Shown here: piece by piece, positions 7,614 through 7,624 of the stretch
Numbering within the stretch: position 1 is the first letter of the stretch
How the letters are laid out: each line of letters begins with the position of its first letter
Assembly (NCBI GenBank): GCA_036523795.1
Contig: DATDDN010000181.1
Coordinates: 1-7,624 of the forward strand
DNA: 7,624 bases
Reading direction: 5' to 3'
From: 39-52-133 sp036523795
GTDB lineage: Bacteria > Pseudomonadota > Gammaproteobacteria > Burkholderiales > Gallionellaceae
Notes under the pieces: model-generated
Told to the model about the DNA's origin: nothing
What the model saw: only the letters and a program-made list of their open reading frames with translations
Databases searched by the model: none
Program-made: the position numbers and the translations under genes

Positions 7614-7624
7614 ATGAGCAAGGC
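7614..7624 (+). CDS. Possible start of a plus-strand gene (partial)
   Basis: ATGAGCAAGGC at the very edge would read MSK and run out of the window. Only a weak AGG (7601-7603) lies upstream, ten bases away. The start is plausible because the region is otherwise divergent intergenic DNA, but three codons cannot identify a gene. Confidence 0.25.

Overview
The window is ordinary bacterial chromosome, moderately GC-rich and gene-dense, and most consistent with a betaproteobacterium. The alpha ribosomal-protein operon order (S11-S4-RNA polymerase alpha-L17), a four-cysteine zinc-type S4, and the uvrA / YajR-type transporter / ssb cluster all resemble beta- and gammaproteobacterial genomes. The order within Betaproteobacteria cannot be fixed from the sequence alone. 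There is no insertion sequence, phage gene, CRISPR array, tRNA or rRNA.

Layout. Bases 1-2097 (+) are the 3' part of the alpha operon: the last codons of rpsK, then rpsD (TTG start), rpoA and rplQ. A perfect 14-bp hairpin with flanking A and T tracts (2113-2143) closes this operon and can also stop uvrA transcripts arriving from the other side. The 163 bp between rplQ and uvrA (2144-2306) hold further hairpins and a second plus-strand terminator (2250-2295). They look like a small-RNA gene candidate with C-rich loops. uvrA fills 2307-5141 on the minus strand.

A very short divergent promoter region (5142-5209), with overlapping -10 elements on opposite strands, separates uvrA from a YajR-like major facilitator transporter (+). 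Its stop is one base from the ssb start, so the two are probably coupled. Convergent to ssb lies a small minus-strand gene of the DsrC/TusE sulfur-relay fold (7082-7447). It has lost both family cysteines and contains no cysteine at all. Its upstream region (7448-7624) has a near-consensus sigma70 promoter, an IscR/Rrf2-like half-match over the -35, an inverted repeat at the predicted transcription start, and possibly the first codons of a plus-strand gene at the window edge.

Functionally, the left part makes translation and transcription machinery. The centre pairs nucleotide excision repair (UvrA) with single-strand DNA protection (SSB), flanking a transporter of unknown substrate. The right edge enters sulfur-related or regulatory genes. 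The points most worth following are the cysteine-free DsrC-like protein with its promoter, and the candidate small RNA after rplQ.
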